From Hirsutella rhossiliensis (taxonomy: Eukaryota; Ascomycota; Sordariomycetes; Hypocreales; Ophiocordycipitaceae), in NCBI RefSeq assembly GCF_020360975.1, contig NW_025408676.1:1116001-1180000 (forward strand): a DNA stretch of 64,000 bases. Direction: 5' to 3'. Both the position numbers and the translations under genes were made by a program. The notes below the pieces were generated by a model. The model was not told where the DNA came from. It saw only the letters and a program-made list of their open reading frames with translations, and did no database searches. Below are positions 11,410 to 23,433 of this stretch, one piece after another. Positions within the stretch are counted from its first letter, which is position 1; every line of letters begins with the position of its first letter.

Positions 11410-14400
11410 ATGGAGGCGTCTCACTCGATTCGGACGCCCGAAGAGGCCGGTAATTCATGCCCTCATAGACCACAATCACCACCAATGCTTGCTTTGTTCC
11501 GTGCCCCGCCGAGTGTTGGCGGCGATGGCTTCAAGTCGTGGACTCGTTCGCTGACCGAGATATTTCTGACAGCGGCCAGAATCGCCTACCTCTCCAGCGA
11601 TGTCATCATCTCCGTGCAGCCGTCGCTGGCTCGAGACTCAGACTTTTCTCCCCATCTTAAGCGATACGCCGGCCGGAGAGATCGCGGCCTGGTAGCCGCC
11701 ACTGCCGATGCTGTGCCTCAAGTAAGATGCCGCCTCAGCTTGACAGGGCGTCAGGCCACAATGGGGAGCAAAGCCTCTAACATGGCGACCCTAGATCCAA
11801 TCCGTGCGACACAACGCAGACCCGTTGCTCTCCGTCTTCGCCCCCATTCGCTCTGGAAAGCTCGTCTCCGTCACTACTCCCTCTTCCGTCCTCCTGCCTG
11901 CCATTTCCCATCTCTACAAGCTGGCCAACTATCCCGTCGTTCTCCATGTCTCTCTCGCGCCCCACAACCGCTCCGATTACTTGACCATCACCTCTATACG
12001 AAACTCCGGATGGACCTTCATACAGTCAGAAACCTTGCAGGAGGTCCAGGACATGGCCATTACGGCACACGCTTTGGCTGTACGCACGGGCAAAGGCGTC
12101 ATTCATTTCTTCGCCTCTGCCTCCGTCGTCGACGAACCCATCGGTGTGGAGGATGCCGCCGTGGTGCGTACAATCCTCGACATCGAGAGCGTGAGGAGAT
12201 TCCAATCCGGCGGCATTGCCGCCTCAGAAATCTATGCCGATGATGGCCGTGTTGCCGTTTCCTCGGACCACCCAGAGACGGCGCTGGCCAACGGCGCTTC
12301 TGGAAAGAATGGTGGTCTCCAGCCTCCTGCTCTCGCCGATGCCCATAAGGCGGCGTCAGCGGGTACTTCGGTCAAATCAAGCGAGGCCAGTGAATCGTCC
12401 ACGCCCGTGGCACCGTCCTCCGTCGCCACCACTGTTGAGGCTGTGCCCCCTCAGATCTTGTCCGAGGATATATACACCTGCGCGACTCGTATCTGGTCCC
12501 AGATTCACTTGGCGCTGGGGAGACAGTACAGTGCCTTTGAGTACACTGGACCCGACAACGCTGAGAACTGTCTGTTTATCTTTGGCTCCAACACAGGTCT
12601 CTTCGTGGACACTGTCAGACATGCCAAACCCGACGACATATTCGCCAAAGTGGGCATTCTCAAGCCACGCCTATACCGACCCTGGATTGGCTCCAAGCTC
12701 ACCGAGGTCCTTCCCAGATCAGCCAAGAGAGTCGCAGTTCTAGAGCAGATCCATCGGGTAACCACAAAATGGGGTCCTCTGCTCATCGATGTTCTGTCCT
12801 CTGTCCATCGTGGACCCGGCGGTGTCGAGACTGTCGTTGGCTACCAGCTAGGCAACCTCGCTCCCGAGACAATCGTTCAAGCTCTCCGCGGGGTCGTGCA
12901 AAACCTGACGGCTGAAAAGCCGGTTCAGAACCTCGAGGTTGGAGTCAGAGACGGGCAGCAGCCGCTGGCCGGCCCTGCGCTGGCTTCTCCACTGCTGGAG
13001 ACTGCATATTCCAAGATACTAGATCAGCTTTTCGGACAGAGGGTCTACGTTGCCAATGCGCTCAAGTCGAGCAACACCGGCATCTCTTCAACGGTGTCGG
13101 CGAGTCCCGAGTTTGGGTTCGGGTCATTACTGGCGCGTAAAGAGCATCGGGTACGCTTTGTGGCCGAAGTCAAGGAGACTGCCGGCACTGCCTCGTTTGC
13201 ATCGGACGAACCGAAGAGTTGGCTAGCTCGATGGGCAATGAACGCCGAAGCCCTCGAGAAATCCGATGAAATCGCCGACGACGTCGTCTCCCGCCTGGAG
13301 GCCGACGGGTCACAGGCAGCGCAGACTCTTCTCTCCAGGCGCAGCTTGTTCTATAAAGAGTCTCTGTGGCTCATCGGCTCCGATGCCTGGTCACACGATC
13401 TCGGAAACTCGGGAGTGCATCACGTCCTGGCCTCGGGTGAGAACATCAACATGCTCATCATTGACTCGACCCCTTATTCGGAAAGAGGATCGGCCGACGC
13501 CAGCCGTCGAAAGAAAGACATTGGCCTGTACGCCATGAATTTTGGAAACGCCTACGTTGCATCCACCGCCGTCTACAGCTCATATACCCAGGTCCTGCAG
13601 GCGATGCTTGAAGCTGACAAGTTCAATGGCCCTTCGGTGGTTTTGGCCTATCTACCCTATTTTGGCGAGACAGACTCACCTTTGACTGTTCTTCAAGAGA
13701 CCAAGAAGGCTGTGGAAGCCGGGTACTGGCCCTTGTATCGATGGAACCCCGAAAACGAGCAGAAAGGCGAGCCCAACTTTTCGCTCGACTCGGAGTTGCT
13801 CAAACGAGAATTGAAGGCATTCTTGGCTAGAGACAACCAGCTCACCCAGCTCATGAGAAAGGAACCGAATTATGCTGCCAACCTGGCTCAGGATTACGGA
13901 ACAGAGGTGCGGGCCCAGCAGAAGAGGAGGGCCAGGGACGCTTACAGTCAGCTTTTGGAAGGCCTTTTGGGTGCTCCACTGACTATTTTGTTTGCCTCCG
14001 ACAACGGCAATGCCTCGACTGTTGCGAAACGACTGGGTAACAGGGGCAGGGCCCGTGGTTTGAAGACGTTCGTCATGGCAATGGAGGACTACCCGGTCGA
14101 GGACCTACCTAGGGAGGAGAATATTGTGTTCATCACATCGACTGCTGGTCAGGGAGAGTTCCCACAGAATGGACTACCATTCTGGGACGCCGTCAGAGGT
14201 AAAGCAGACCTGGATCTAGCAACCGTCCACTTCTCCGTCTTTGGCTTGGGTGACAGCCATTATTGGCCCCGGAAAGAGGACAGGATTTTCTACAACAAGC
14301 CGGCCAAAGACCTCGACAGAGTCCTCGGAAACCTCGGAGGCCAGCGCCTGGCCGACATTGGACTAGGCGATGACCAAGATCCCGATGGCTACCAGACTGG

Positions 14401-16283
14401 CTATCAGGACTGGGAGCCCAAGATCTGGCAGGCACTTGGCGTGGACAAGGTCGACGGACTGCCGGAGGAGCCACCGCCGATAACCAACGAAGATATCAAG
14501 CTGGCGTCCAACTACCTCCGTGGAACCATTGTCGAGGGGCTGGAGGATGCGAGCACCGGCGCGATTTCGGCGTCTGATCAGCAACTGACCAAATTCCACG
14601 GCACCTACATGCAGGATGACCGCGACGTCCGGGACGAACGGAAAGCGCAGGGGCTGGAGCCGGCCTACTCGTTCATGATTCGCTGCAGACTGCCCGGCGG
14701 TGTGGCGACTCCCAAGCAATGGGTGCAGATGGACGACATCAGCACCGTGTTGGGCAATGAGACGATGAAGCTCACGACGAGGCAAACCTTCCAGTTTCAT
14801 GGTGTCGTCAAGGGCAAGCTCAGGCCTGCAATGCAAGCCATCAACCAGGCACTCATGACAACCATTGCCGCTTGTGGCGACGTGAACCGAAACGTCATGT
14901 GCAGCTCGCTGCCGACACAGTCCAGTTATCACAAACAAGTCCACGCCTGCTCACAGAAGATTAGCGATCACCTGCTGCCTTCGACAACAGCGTATCACGA
15001 AATATGGCTGACGGATGAAAACAACAAGAAGACACAGGTAGCTGGCGATGTCGTGCAGGATTTCGAGCCGCTGTATGGTCCCACCTACCTCCCTCGCAAG
15101 TTCAAGATCACGATTGCTATTCCTCCGCACAATGACACCGACGTCTTTGCTCACGACGTTGGCCTCATCGCGATCAAGGGCAGAGACGGAAACCTGGAAG
15201 GCTTCAACTTGCTGGCCGGTGGCGGCATGGGCGCCACACATAACAACAAGAAGACGTATCCGCAGACCGGACGGATGCTCGGATTTTGCACGGCAGAGGA
15301 GGTCCATGTGGCGTGCGAGAAGGTCATGCTCGTCCAACGAGACTATGGTGATCGGAAGAACCGCAAGCACGCTCGTCTCAAGTATACCATCGACGACATG
15401 GGACTTGACGTTTTCCGAGGAAAGGTCGAAGAGCTGTGGGGCAAGACTTTTGCCAAGGAGCGGCCGTTCGAGTTCAAAAGCAACATTGACACTTTTGGCT
15501 GGCAGAAGGACGAGACGGGCTTGAATCACTTTGCCTTCTTCATTGAAAACGGACGGATCGAAGATACGCCCGAGTTCCAGATGAAGACTGGACTTCGCGA
15601 GATTGCAAAGGTGCACAGGGGCGAGTTTCGCCTCACGGGTAACCAGCACCTGATCTTGAGCAACGTCCAGGACGAGGATGTGCCGGCGATGAAGAAACTG
15701 ATGCAGAAGTACAAGCTTGACAACATTCAGTTCTCGGGCCTTCGACTCAGCTCGTCTGCGTGCGTGGCCTTTCCTACCTGTGGGCTGGCAATGGCCGAGT
15801 CGGAGCGATACCTGCCGGTGCTCATATCCAAGTTGGAGTCTTGCTTGGAGGAGTACGGGCTCCGCCAAGACTCGATTGTGATGCGCATGACGGGATGTCC
15901 CAACGGGTGTGCTCGACCGTGGCTGGCAGAGGTGGCGTTTGTCGGAAAGGCCTACGGCGCGTACAACATGTACCTCGGCGGCGGATACCACGGCCAGAGG
16001 CTGAACAAGCTTTACCGGTCGAGCATCAAGGAGGAAGAGATCCTGTCCACCATGAAGTCACTTCTGAAGAGGTATGCGCTGGAAAGAGACGAGGGTGAGA
16101 GGTTTGGCGACTTTTGCATCCGTGCTGGTATCATCCAGGCTACCAGGGACGGAAAAGACTTTCACGACAACGTAAGTGTCCCAGTTTGAGAGGCTCGAGA
16201 GAACCGAGCAAGAAGCGCAAAATGGTCCAAGAGAAGCTAACATGGGAGCACAGGTCGCCGAAGAAGAATCCGAGGAGGAGTGA
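11410..16283 (+). CDS. MET5: Sulfite reductase (NADPH) hemoprotein beta-component
   Basis: Reduces sulfite to sulfide for methionine and cysteine synthesis, in the cytosol, with a flavoprotein alpha subunit (Met10) not in this window. Exons 11410-11449, 11573-11721, 11795-16171 and a 30-nt last exon 16254-16283 give 1531 aa, close to yeast Met5 (about 1440). Order: N-terminal pyruvate:ferredoxin-oxidoreductase-like region, a flavodoxin-like domain (ASDNGNASTVAKRL, FITSTAGQGEFP, VFGLGDSHYWPR), then two sulfite/nitrite reductase half-domains. The siroheme/4Fe-4S ligands are visible as Cys-x5-Cys (CVAFPTC, 15760-15780) and Cys-x3-Cys (CPNGC, about 15897). The first exon was chosen because EEA-ARIAYLSSDVII is the conserved N terminus. 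The C terminus is acidic (EEESEEE). Confidence 0.93.
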
Positions 16284-16726
16284 AGCACGACGGGCTCTCG
16301 AGTGCGGAGACTTTGCAGTGCTTGAACAATGGAATACGAGGTCGGTGGAAGCCAGGGTGGTATAGAGAGAGCGCCTTGTTTGGAAAATAATGCATCAACG
16401 CCTCAGTTCTGGCTCTGTTTGAACCAGCACGACTGGAAAGGGGAATGTCTCACCGGTTCATTGTCTGTACGCATGTGGGGAGAAGGCAAATCTAGACCCT
16501 ATTTGGTGGGAGACAAAACAACAAAGCAGGTGTCTGATACACCACTTGCAAAAACCACGTCCGTCGAGACGTTCCATCATTTACATATTAGCACATTGAG
16601 GTGCTGGGACGACGCTGGCCCAAACACGTTTGAACCTCCCAAGACGAGGATATATCCACCTCTCTCAAATGGACACACAATAGCAAGTGCAAACTGCAAA
16701 GCGTATGCGCCAATCCCATCCCCATG

Positions 16727-16773
<47 letters not shown>
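16284..16773. other. Convergent intergenic region MET5/chitin synthase
   Basis: 3' flanks of two convergent genes. No gene seen. The right end is filled by a CT/CA microsatellite, annotated separately. Confidence 0.6.
16727..16772. repeat. (CT)14(CA)9 compound microsatellite
   Basis: About 14 CT units run directly into about 9 CA units and end one base before the chitin-synthase stop codon (16774-16776). In the mRNA sense of that gene, the 3' UTR therefore begins with a GT run followed by a GA run. Confidence 0.97.
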
Positions 16774-19700
16774 TTAGCTCTTAATCTTGCTGCCGACGCT
16801 GCTGACCGTCTCGCTGAGCTTGCTGCCGACACCGCCCATCCACTGGGGCATCTTGACGCTCATGCGGATCCTCCCCTCGACGACAACGTTGACGGCGTTG
16901 AGGACGGCAAAGGTGGTGGACCCGACGGCGCGGAAGATGGCCAGGGCGGCGACGCTCCAGAGGATGAAGCGCAGGTAAAAGTTGTCGCCGATGCCCTTGC
17001 TGCTGTAAATCTCGGACACGGCCATGGCGAGAATGCCGTTGGCAATCATCCACGTCACCACCATGTACGTCCTGACGCTTTTGTAATAGTCCTCCTGCAT
17101 CTGCGCCTCGCTGACGGGGGCAGAGGGCACCGCGAGGCGATCCCGCAGGTTGCGCAGCGCCTCGTCGTAGCCGCTATCAATGTCGAGCTGCTCACTGGGC
17201 ATCTCGAGCTCCACCGTCTGGCCCTTGCCGACGGCACCGCCGAGGTCCGTCTTGATGACGTTGTCGCCCTTGGTGCCCCAGGTGACGTCGTGCGTGTTGC
17301 AGAAGGCGTAGACCTGCAAGGTGCAGATGTAGCTCGGGAGGAGCAAGAAGTACTGCAGCGACGAGGTGATCATGTGCCAGGGCTCGAGGTAGAGGAAGGA
17401 CATGAGGAAGTAGAGGCCAATGGTGGAGGCCATGGAGACGATGAGGTTGGTGAAGACATTGTTCCCAATGCGCAGCCCCTCGCTGTCCTTGCCCTTGGCG
17501 GAGAGCTGTCGCGCGACAATGTAGATGCAGGCAAAGGTGGTGTATGTCATGATGATTGCGTACAGGATCATGCTCGCGAGGTACAGCTTCCTCGCGCCCT
17601 GCGGCCGATTGCCAAGCGACAGGATGAACTGCGTGGCGATGAGAAGCACACAGATGTACCGCAGAATGGTGAAGATGACGTTTCCGATGTTGTGTCCGAA
17701 GGGGTCGACCTCGGGCTCGGTCAAGCCACCGGCCACGAAGTAGAAGGTCAGGTAAAAGTTGGCCAGAGAGAAATAGGTGAACAAGAGTTGCAGGAACTGG
17801 TATCCGAATTCAACAAAGAGCAGGATCTTGCGCGCGAGGGTATGGTCCGTGGCCAGGATCTGGCGGAACTGGACCAGGGAGTAGACGGCGGCAAAGAAGG
17901 CGCCGTTGAGCCATCGTCGACGTTGCGAGATGAACTCGGGCACGGAATCTATGTCGACCTCGCGTTAACAATCAACAAGCCCCAGGAGAAAGCGACAAAA
18001 CTTACCTGGCACGTCGGTCTCACCGTGGCAGCCCTTGACGTACTTGAGCACCCATCTCTCGCCTCGCTTGGCCACCAGCTCCCAGCAGAGAATGCGATCT
18101 TCGGCGAGGTACATGTTGGCCGTGAAGACGTCGGCGCGCTGGCCATGGAGCGTCTCGCCCTTGAAGTACTGGCTCAAGGGTCCGTGGCCCGTCTCATCAT
18201 TTTGCAGGGCATGGTATCGATACGCACTGAGGGCGCCTGGCAGCACCGTGATGTACCCAAAGACGGATTCCAGAGGCTTATCCAGGATGTTGGACATTTT
18301 GTACTCGAAGTTCTGCGATGCCACGAGAGGGTTGAGAAGGTTGGATCCCAGCCTGCCCTTCATGGCCTTGATCTCTCCACAGGCACCGGCGACGTTGGAG
18401 TCTGTGTCGAACGCCTTCCACAGGTGGTAGAGCGAGTTGCCTCCCGGGCGCGTCCCGACGTCCAACAGGATGCAGACGTTGGGATTCAGGGCCTTGCCAA
18501 AAGCATTGAAGAACCAACGGTGCGAGTTCAACTTGCGCTGGTTCTTTTCCTTGAGGCAGAAGATCATCTGGCAGGGCACGATGCCCTTCTCGGCCCCCTT
18601 GAATTTGAGGTCCGAGTCGAGAGAGACCTGCGTCGTGTACTCGTAGACGTGCGCCTGGACAGCGCGGTTGTTGACATAGTTCTTGGCGATTCCATGCTGG
18701 TAGACACCCATGGCGGCCAGAGCATCCAGCGTTCGGTGGTTGATCTTTTCGCGACCATCCGAGATGATGCACACGACGATCTTCTGCCATCCCGACTCGC
18801 CCCAGGTGCGGGAGCGAGAGCGCGAGCAGAAGTGGGAAATGTTCTTCATGACGGCGTGCATGGTCCGCGTGAAGCCGAACTCGTCTTCGTTGTACATGGT
18901 GATGCAGATGAAGAGCTCCGTCTCCCTCGTCGTCCGCCCAATGGACTGGCGTAGCTTGTATCCTCTGTCGACGAAGTCGTCGGGGTCGCAAGTGACGGCA
19001 GTGTACCTCATGTGCGTGAACTCGACCTCGTTGCGCCGCGGCAAGAAGCTGTATAGAATAGTCGGGATCTTGCACTCGAGGACCAATTCGCCGTTGATGA
19101 GCTGCACCTCCTTCCTGGACATTTGCGGCGCGCGAACACCACGTCGTTCCTGGGCGCCGTTTGGTGCGGGGCCATAGAGATGGTGTTTTTCCTCCGCTGT
19201 TGGCTCTTCACTCAGAGTATCCTGAGAAGTTGACGCGTAGGATCCACGATGAACTGGAGCGGGCCGAGATTCACCCAAGTCAGACCCGGACCCAAACACG
19301 TCGTCGCCACCGTCGAGCGGAATGGCCACCGTGGCGTCGTCGGCAAAGGCTTGCGAGCTCCGGGCCGATTGTGAGAATAGGGGGGCCGGAGGTAAAGGGC
19401 GTCGAGGGCTCCCGCCGTATCTAGAGGACGGCGTGCCCGGCCTCGGACTGCCATTGAGGTCTGACGGTTCGAAGGAGACGCTGGGAGGCGGTGGCCGCGT
19501 GTGGCTGTGGTCGGACGCGCTCGACACAGGGGTCCAAGGCCTGCGAGGCGAGGCATTCTCCCTGTTGGCAAAGGGGACGTAGGTAGAATCTGGGGGCGGC
19601 ATGCTCGGAGGCTCATCGAGCACGGATGCAGACTGCGAGTGAGACGAGACGACGCTGGGCTGGTAGGCCCGTCTGCTTGTTCTGGCACTGTCGGTTGGAC

Positions 19701-20282
19701 GACGTAAGTGTGAATTCTTGCCCATGGCGTGGACGGGCCGAGCGGTCGCTGGACCCGTCGAGGGCAGAGTCTTGTGAATAAGGAAACAGGAAAAGACTGG
19801 AACCGCTGCTGCAGCTTTGCAGACTGGGGGTCGGTGGATGAAGGAAAGCGAGAAAAAGGAGTGTGGTGGGGAGAGAAAAACGCGTTGCCCTTCCGGCTGC
19901 CCGAGGCTGTCAACGCGATGCCCGATGGAGGCAGCAGCCGTAGGCGCCGCACTCTTGTTGGCGGCCAAAGACGGCTAGGAGAGGGCAAGCGGACGAGAAG
20001 GAAAGCGAAGGGTGACGATGCGAGGTGAGCAGCATGCGGAGCGGAAGAGACAGGGAGAGGCCGCCGAGACGGCATCAATGGAGCGTGTACATACGTGGGT
20101 GAAGGGCCCTCGGCTGGCTCGTCGACCGATGTCAACAGCCTAACGGCAGCGGCGGCATGACCGGTAGGGGTGTCGATATGGGCGATATGGGCGTCGTCGC
20201 CATCGTCGTCGTCGTCGTCGTCATAGGCGGGCAGGCAATAGTCGGGGGGTGGTCGGGACGGCGGCGTGTTTGGACGATCCAT
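16774..20282 (-). CDS. Chitin synthase, class I
   Basis: Plasma-membrane glycosyltransferase that polymerises UDP-GlcNAc into chitin. Coding is firm for 18006-19672 and 16774-17948, separated by an intron at 17949-18005. Motifs: the CHS N-terminal region, [27 protein letters not shown], the [12 protein letters not shown] acceptor region, and [12 protein letters not shown], followed by about six or seven membrane segments. Wording around [21 protein letters not shown] and [11 protein letters not shown] resembles class I rather than class III. The 5' end is uncertain. The preferred model joins exon 20095-20282, with an acidic Asp run, to 19672 through a long (422-nt) intron with a GTATGT donor (1009 aa). 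An in-frame alternative acceptor lies at 19906, or translation could start at 19725 (MGKNSH, 964 aa). A 755-codon open frame on the opposite strand is a shadow. Confidence 0.9.
20203..20222. repeat. GTC/GAC trinucleotide repeat (Asp run)
   Basis: Six to seven tandem GTC units, read on the minus strand as GAC. They encode part of the Asp run in the predicted N terminus of the chitin synthase. If the upstream exon is not used, the run is non-coding. Confidence 0.8.
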
Positions 20283-22044
20283 GGTGAAGGTTGACGGGTC
20301 TGGAATGTCAAGTCAGGCACTGCAATCTACGGAGATGGAGTGCGCTAGAGGGGCGATGAATGCAAATGACGGACCTGCCAAGCTGCCAGAGCCAGTGGGA
20401 ACCGGCTCAAGGAGGTGGTGTCTGGATCATGGACCGTTGTCGGGAAGAACAGGTGGAAGAGAGGATGATGGATGGAGCACGTCACGCGGATGGCTGGCCG
20501 TTTGCCTTAAAAACGGCAAGCGATGCACGAGCGAGGCTATGTTATCACGAGGGGAAAGCAGCGCGACGCGGTAACCGTCCTGAGACGCCTTTGGAACCAA
20601 CCATTTACCTCAATGGCAGGTGGTTGTGTGGTGTGTACTGTATGCATCTACGCCAGCAGAGGCATCTGTGTATTGACATGTTTGACGACGACACAACAGG
20701 AGGCAGTGCGTGGAGCCTGGTTGGCCCGGCAACACGCCACAAGGGAACCACTCGCTTCCCCGAGGATCCACCAATGGGGCCACGCGTGACCGACCGACCC
20801 TTGCTGAGGGAGGCTTGCTATTTATTCTTTCGTCGTCCTCTTTGTTTTGCTTTGCTTAGATGATGATGATGATGATGCTTATTGCAATCGATCAACGGAT
20901 ACGGCGGCGAGGCGAATATCCTAGCATCTACGTCAACAACAACGAGCTGCTCTTTGCAATAAATACCTCTTTGCCGGCTCGGCGTGAACCAGGCCCTCCT
21001 CGTTTGAAGCCAGCAAGCAGCCAGCTGCCACTACTGTAGCGCCTCCACGAGGCCGTTCGGCCCAGACAACTACAATACAATCAAACGCTGCCTGGTGCGC
21101 TCAGGCGAGATACGTGGCATGTCTTGCTGTCGGACTATCTATCGCTGCGGACAGCCTGCTCCTCCACATCCGCCTCGCGCTGCAGGGAGCTGAAGAGGGT
21201 GTGTGGCTGGACGCATCATCACCATTGGCGGCGACCAAAATGGACAAACGCGGTGGCATGGCGGCTAAAGTCTCGCGGAGCAAAAAAGATGACGCAGATC
21301 GCTGCAGGTGACCGATCCATATTGCCCACGCACTCCTTGTCTTGTGACGGGCCGTCCCCGTTGCCTGCGCGCCGCAGTCCAAGTGCCGCGCTCCAAGAGG
21401 CCTTGCGTCGAGAGATGGCTGTTCGAATCGCCAACATGGAAAACTCCTCGGCTGCGTCTGCGAGACGGGCGCATCCATGCTGCCTTGTCGTGGCCTGGCG
21501 CCTCTTTGGCCCCAAAATCTCACATGGCGTCCAACCGGTACTTGACCCTGCTTCCGCGTATTCGTGCCTGCGCGCCTGCAAGTCGGTGCTAACATCATAG
21601 GCAGCCCAGTGACTGGACAGCATAGGCTATGCGCCGCGCCATCAGCTGGCCCTCTTCATCTCAGTACATGGTGACCTCTGCGTCCCCCGCCGCGAGGTCA
21701 TCGTCATGCAGTCACACCACACCGACAGCCACGGTCACGGGCTCTCCTTTCGACCCTGCAACCCATGAGGACCAACTGCCAGGCTGCGAGCTGCACACAG
21801 CCTCTGCGCCTGCCGAAGGCTTGACAGGCAGCCAGCCACATGAGACTCGACCTCGCCCCCCCCCCCCCGGCTGCCACTTCTTTTCCGCCGTCGTGGTAGT
21901 CGCCGCAGGCACGAGCCCTCCCTGTCCTCGAGGTGAAAAGGACAGCCTTGAGTGGACATCTGACAGCCCTCTCCTTGCCATCCAAAGCCGTATAGAGAGG
22001 AGAGCGCCGACCCAGCTGTTCACGCCGTCGGCTCGTCTCTCAAC
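20283..22044. promoter_or_regulatory. Long divergent promoter region: chitin synthase / App1-like gene
   Basis: 1.76 kb without a supportable gene. Contents: a GAT repeat near 20859-20876, an AT-rich box (gcaataaatacc, about 20956), and a C10 run near 21860. Several 150-190-codon open frames overlap on both strands (21101-21623) but lack any recognisable domain, so I treat them as chance. The length suits a regulated chitin-synthase promoter. Confidence 0.5.
20859..20876. repeat. (GAT)n microsatellite
   Basis: Six tandem GAT units in the divergent promoter region, directly visible. Confidence 0.9.
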
Positions 22045-23433
22045 ATGGACAACAGCGCCTTCAGTCCTTCATCCCAAGCCGGCACGATGCAGCGGCGCAC
22101 CCGGAGAGAGAAGCATTTCCACGAGATCGAGTCCACCCTGCCGAGCCCCAGAGAGTCCCCCGAGCCCCAAGCACGCCGCTGCTGGAGCGTGAGCGGTCTC
22201 TGGAGCTGGCTAGGCAAGCTCAACCCCTTTAGCAGGCCTGCCACCAAGGACGACATTGTGTGGCTCCTGGACAACACGGCATTCCAGTCCGCCCCCGGCG
22301 CCCCTTGGCGTGCCGAGTTCGTCGCCGCTGTCTTCGAGCGCGATGACAAGGGCAGGCTCGTCGACGTGGTCACCGGCGTTGCCAGAGTCACGGGCCTGAC
22401 CGACGACGCAGAGGAACGCAGGACTGTCGAGGAGAGGGTCCTGCCGTTTCTCTGGGATCTTTGTCCAGCCAGGACGATACCAGCCCTCCACCAGGGGCAG
22501 CTTCTCAAGCTCGGCCCGACAGACGCCAACGGCTTGTCCTCAAATCTGCTGAGAGTTCCGAGTAGCGTCAACGGCTCTCTCGTCAGGACCGAGGCCAAGG
22601 TGGGCGGCGGCGACGGCGCCATACCACACATGCAGACGTATTACGCGGGACCAGACGGCTGGGGCGTCATATCCGGTGCGTCTTTTCCTTGTTCGCCAAG
22701 CCAATGGTGTAGGGGCATCAACTGACCCGAAGCCAGATGTCGACGACACCATCAAAGTAACCCTGACGAGTGACCCGGTGGGCATCCTTCGCGAATCGTT
22801 TGTCAACCCTCCCAGCCCGATCCCCGGCATGCCCGAGCTCTACGCCGAGATGCGATCCTTCCTGCCCGAGGACACGGCCTGGTTCTACCTGTCTGCGTCT
22901 CCGTACAACCTCTACCCGTTCCTCAAACAGTTTCGCAGGCAATTCTACCCTCCGGGCACGCTGATACTGAGGGACTCGAGTTGGAAAACCGTGGCCGGCC
23001 TGCTCTCGGCCCTGACCCTGGACACGGAGGAGTACAAGGTGGATCGGATGACGAAAATCAACTCGTGGCTGCCGAGAAGGAGAATGATTGTCATTGGTGA
23101 CTCCACGCAGTCGGATCCCGAAGCGTACGGCGAGATGTAAGCAGTCGCCTCATTTTGTGTCTCCAGCTCGGAGCCAAGCATTCCCCCTCCCCTTTGTCCA
23201 TGGAGAGAAACATGATTCTGACTCGCAAGTATAGCTATCGAACAGTACCTGGCTGGATCAAGCTGATACTCATCCGCAAAGCCACCGACGTCGCAGCCGT
23301 TGGCATCGAGGAGAAGAACGACCCGGAGCGGTTTGAGCGGGCCTTTGAAGATGTGCCCAGGGAGGCCTGGCATGTCTTCGAGGATCCGCGCGAGTGTAGC
23401 GAGATTATCAAGGCCGCCATAGACAGATGGTGA
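22045..23433 (+). CDS. App1-type phosphatidate phosphatase (DUF2183)
   Basis: Predicted Mg2+-dependent phosphatidate phosphatase related to the catalytic domain of yeast actin-patch protein App1. Exons 22045-22675, 22737-23136 and 23235-23433 give 409 aa. The haloacid-dehalogenase motif DVDDT (DxDxT) straddles the first intron. It is followed by SPYNLYPFL, RRMIVIGDSTQSDPEAY (the second HAD block) and the C-terminal PGWIKLILIRK. The last intron was set so that EAYGEIYRTVPGW is continuous. The N-terminal 200 residues hold an App1-like immunoglobulin-type region (FERDDKGRLVDVVTGVARVT). The protein ends soon after the catalytic domain, lacking the long Pro-rich tail of yeast App1, so an endocytic-patch role is less certain than the enzymatic call. 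Confidence 0.85.

Noticed and set aside
16687..18954. 755-codon plus-strand open frame opposite the chitin synthase
   Set aside because: It is the antisense shadow of strong chitin-synthase coding sequence; it is rich in Glu/Val/Gly/His as such shadows are, and it starts inside the CT microsatellite.
21415..21435. GTTCGAATC, a B-box-like sequence suggesting a tRNA gene
   Set aside because: No acceptor stem, A box or anticodon arm can be built around it; the similar GATTCGAATC near 23500 fails the same test.
21101..21623. Several overlapping 130-165-codon frames in the chitin-synthase/App1 interval
   Set aside because: Frames on both strands overlap each other, none shows family motifs or a splice pattern; consistent with GC-rich spacer.
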